Of a stretch of DNA of 64,000 nt, positions 61,855 to 64,000 are shown one piece after another. This DNA comes from Azospirillum rugosum (GTDB lineage: Bacteria > Pseudomonadota > Alphaproteobacteria > Azospirillales > Azospirillaceae): the NCBI RefSeq assembly GCF_017876155.1, contig NZ_JAGINP010000001.1, forward strand, positions 62,001 through 126,000, in the 5' to 3' direction. The notes beneath the pieces are model-generated. The model was given only the letters and a program-made list of their open reading frames with translations, had not been told where the DNA came from and made no database searches. Position 1 is the first letter of the stretch. Each line of letters starts with the position of its first letter. The position numbers and the translations under genes were made by a program.

Positions 61855-63075
61855 ATGGACGCGCTGGTCCTGACCTGCGACCTCGACGGGCGGCTGCGGA
61901 CGACGCACGCCACCGGCGCCGGCCTGCCGGAGCTGCACCCCGAGGCTGGACGGCCCTTTCCGATGCTGTTCGGGCCGGACGCGGTCGGACGCGCGCTCGA
62001 CCTGTTCGCCGATTTGCGGCGGACCGGGCTCGTGCTCGACCGGCCTCTCGCGTCGCCGCAGGAGCAGGGCGGCACGCTCTACCTGTCCGGGTGGCGCGAT
62101 GCGGAGGGTCTGGTGCTGACGGTCGCCCGCGCGCCGATGGCCGTGCACGCCATAGCCGAACAGGTCGCGGAGAACGACCCGGCGCTCGCCCTGCGCGTGC
62201 GGGCGCTGGGGGCGGTCCGCCCGGCCGGCGGCGGGTTCCCCATGGACGGGGCGTCGGTCGAGGCCCTGTTCGAGGAGATGTCGCGCCTCAACAGCGACCT
62301 TGCCAATGCCCAGCGCGCGCTGGCCAAGGCGAACGCCGAACTGGCCGCCAGCAACGAGCAGAAGAACCGGCTGATGGGCATGCTCGCGCACGACCTGCGC
62401 TCCCCCCTCCAGGTCGTCGCGGGCTTCGCGCAGATCCTGGAGGAGCGGCTGGGCGGGCGGCTGGAGGACGCGGAGCGCAGCTGCCTGGAGCGCATCCGCG
62501 AATCCAGCCTGTTCATGCGCCACCTCGTGGAGGACGCGCTGTCGCTCGCCGCCGTGCAGGCCGGGCGGCTGCGCCTGGTGCGGCGGCCGACCGACCTCGT
62601 TCAGCTGGTGCGGCGGAACGTCTCGATGAACCGGGTGTTGGCCGATGGCAAGGCCATGACGATCGAGCTGTCCGTGAACGACGACGCCCCGCGCGCGGTT
62701 GAGGTCGACCCCGCCAAGGTGGAGCAGGTGCTCAACAATCTGCTGTCCAACGCCATCAAATACTCCGACCGCGGCGCCCTGATCCGGGTGACGGTGGGTG
62801 CAACGCCCGAAGGGAGCGCCGGAGCCGGTCCGCACGCCCGCATCGTGGTGGCCGACAACGGCCGCGGCATCCCGGAAGCGGAGCTTGGGCAGCTGTTCCA
62901 GCCCTTCGGCCGGTCCGGCACGCTGGGCACGGCGGGGGAGACGACGGTCGGCCTCGGCCTCTACATCTGCCGCACGATCGTGGAAGGCCACGGCGGGCGC
63001 ATTTCGGTCGATTCGGCCCCCGGGCGGGGTTCGGCCTTCACGGTCGACCTGCCGGTCGGTTCGGCAAATCATTGA
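61855..63075 (+). CDS. soluble sensor histidine kinase, partner of the B12 protein
   Basis: This 406-residue cytoplasmic kinase has no membrane segment. The N-terminal region (about 1-95) has a degenerate PAS-like pattern, a coiled coil (about 132-170) follows, then HisKA with H179 (MLAHDLRSPLQVVAGF) and HATPase (NNLLSNAIKYSD, VVADNGRGIPEAEL, VGLGLYICRTIVEGHGG). ATG 61855 has AAGGGGAG about 7 bases upstream; GTG 61849 is possible. It follows the cobalamin-binding gene by 13 bp and is almost surely co-transcribed, so the B12 protein may control it. Confidence 0.92.
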   Translation: MDALVLTCDLDGRLRTTHATGAGLPELHPEAGRPFPMLFGPDAVGRALDLFADLRRTGLVLDRPLASPQEQGGTLYLSGWRDAEGLVLTVARAPMAVHAIAEQVAENDPALALRVRALGAVRPAGGGFPMDGASVEALFEEMSRLNSDLANAQRALAKANAELAASNEQKNRLMGMLAHDLRSPLQVVAGFAQILEERLGGRLEDAERSCLERIRESSLFMRHLVEDALSLAAVQAGRLRLVRRPTDLVQLVRRNVSMNRVLADGKAMTIELSVNDDAPRAVEVDPAKVEQVLNNLLSNAIKYSDRGALIRVTVGATPEGSAGAGPHARIVVADNGRGIPEAELGQLFQPFGRSGTLGTAGETTVGLGLYICRTIVEGHGGRISVDSAPGRGSAFTVDLPVGSANH

Positions 63076-63219
63076 TACGCAATGGTTTCGTACCGACGCT
63101 CACCTGGGCTCTGGCGCCCGCCCGGCTGATCCTGTAGAAGGGACTCCTCTGATGCTGCGTCGCGAAAGGTCCATGGGTTTACCCTCCCGCTGCCACGCAC
63201 GGCCCCCAAGGGGAGCGCC

Positions 63220-63894
63220 GTGAGCGACGGCCAATCTCCCGAGGGCCGACCTCCCGAGACGTCCACCGGTTCCGAGGCGACGGCGGACGCGTGCCGCAAT
63301 CCCGCCTCGGCCCTGCTGGACGACTTCCTGTCGCACGACCACGGCGAGCGCATCGCGCTGGGCGACCTGATGGGCATCCTGGGCGACCGGGCCTTCGGGG
63401 CGCTTCTTCTCCTCCTGTCCATTCCCAACGTCTTGCCGGTACCGGGCCTGTCCACGGTGACCGGGCTGCCGATGATCCTGATCGGCGCCCAGATGCTGAT
63501 GGGGCTGGACCGCCCCTGGCTGCCGCGCCGCGTGGCCGCCGCCACGGTGGACCGCGACGCCTTCCTGCGCGTGGTCAAGCGCGCCCACCCCACCATCGAC
63601 CGCCTGGAGCGCCACCTGCGCCCGCGCCTGCCGGCGCTGACCGACGGAACGGCGGAGCGGCTGCTCGGCCTCGCGGTCATCGTGCTGGCGGCCGTCCTGG
63701 CGCTGCCCATCGTCTTCGGCAACCAGCCCCCGGCCTTCGCGATCGCGCTGATCGCGCTGGGCCTGATCGAGAAGGACGGCGCCTTCGTGGCCGCCGGCCT
63801 CGCGGCCGGGCTGGTCGCCATCGCCATCGTCGCCGCGGTCGTGCTCGGGCTCGGGCAGGCCGCGGTTCTTATGTTCCACAAAATCTTCGGTTGA
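63220..63894 (+). CDS. ExoD-family membrane protein
   Basis: This is a 224-residue inner-membrane protein of the ExoD family (exopolysaccharide synthesis, named from Sinorhizobium). It shows GDLMGILGDRAFGALLLLLS, IPNVLPVPGLSTVTGLPMIL, and three or four membrane segments, with the last two in about 150-215. The exact biochemical role of ExoD is unknown. Start GTG 63220 has AAGGGGAG upstream. It lies 24 bp before the CNNM/CorC-type gene. Confidence 0.9.
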   Translation: MSDGQSPEGRPPETSTGSEATADACRNPASALLDDFLSHDHGERIALGDLMGILGDRAFGALLLLLSIPNVLPVPGLSTVTGLPMILIGAQMLMGLDRPWLPRRVAAATVDRDAFLRVVKRAHPTIDRLERHLRPRLPALTDGTAERLLGLAVIVLAAVLALPIVFGNQPPAFAIALIALGLIEKDGAFVAAGLAAGLVAIAIVAAVVLGLGQAAVLMFHKIFG

Positions 63895-63918
63895 GGGAGC
63901 GCCCGCGGGCTTGACGCC

Positions 63919-64000
63919 ATGATCTGGGAAGTACTGGTCATCATTCTGCTGATCCTGCTGAACGCCTTTTTCGCGATGTCGGAAATGGCGCTGGTGTCGT
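63919..64000 (+). CDS. N-terminus of a CNNM/CorC (HlyC)-family membrane protein, cut by the window
   Basis: The visible 27 residues (MIWEVLVIILLILLNAFFAM, then SEMALVS) match the start of the DUF21/CNNM transmembrane domain found in CorC/TlyC-like proteins with CBS domains, often linked to magnesium or other cation efflux. The gene runs off the window end. Confidence 0.75.
   Translation, partial: MIWEVLVIILLILLNAFFAMSEMALVS

Overview
The window is about 69% G+C, is packed with genes, and carries CtrA, ChpT and FlbD homologues, Caulobacter-style flagellar gene order, polar-flagellum factors FlhF/FlhG and several long hybrid sensor kinases. This fits a motile alphaproteobacterium of the Rhodospirillales, most likely Azospirillum or a close relative. 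That assignment rests on gene content and protein style, not on a search. I see no rRNA, CRISPR array, insertion sequence or prophage; one tRNA (Gln, CTG) is present.

Layout. 1-10 kb: a 7TM-DISM hybrid kinase with an OmpR-type regulator, a pseudo-receiver/MarR fusion, a hot-dog thioesterase, a SNF2-like helicase with a small partner, an Asp/Glu racemase, a PhnB-like protein and a LuxR-type regulator. 10-24 kb: a lipoprotein, tRNA-Gln, then housekeeping genes: ppx/gppA, rlmE, guaB, a SpoU methylase, mltA, rsmB and guaA, with two acetyltransferases and a methyltransferase. 22-33 kb: an HTH protein, a receiver-kinase, holC-pepA, lptG, surA-pdxA, a Cache-type kinase, a 40-residue membrane peptide and a cytochrome c. 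33-41 kb: a ChpT-like phosphotransferase, cheA-cheW-cheY-cheB-cheR and ctrA. 41-56 kb: fliI-fliJ and a glycosyltransferase on the plus strand, then a long minus-strand flagellar operon reading fliF, fliH, fliN, motA-like, flbD, flhA, flhF, flhG, fliK-like, QueF-like. 56-64 kb: an XRE regulator, an HD hydrolase, a PAS/LOV-like hybrid kinase, a single-domain receiver, a CarH-like cobalamin-binding protein coupled to a histidine kinase, an ExoD-like protein and the start of a CNNM/CorC-type protein.

The 33-56 kb block reads as one motility programme: ChpT-like protein and CtrA, chemotaxis signalling, flagellar export, basal body and hook control. Sites resembling the CtrA consensus TTAA-N7-TTAA occur before cheA, between ctrA and fliI (two) and before fliF. 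The fliF site lies next to a good sigma-54 promoter, and the operon encodes its likely activator FlbD.

The most unusual elements are the cobalamin-binding (Wx9EH) protein/kinase pair with a neighbouring LOV-like kinase that lacks the photoactive cysteine, the QueF-like protein without catalytic core coupled to fliK, the absence of fliG from fliF-fliH-fliN, and the absence of lptF/lptD from lptG-surA-pdxA.
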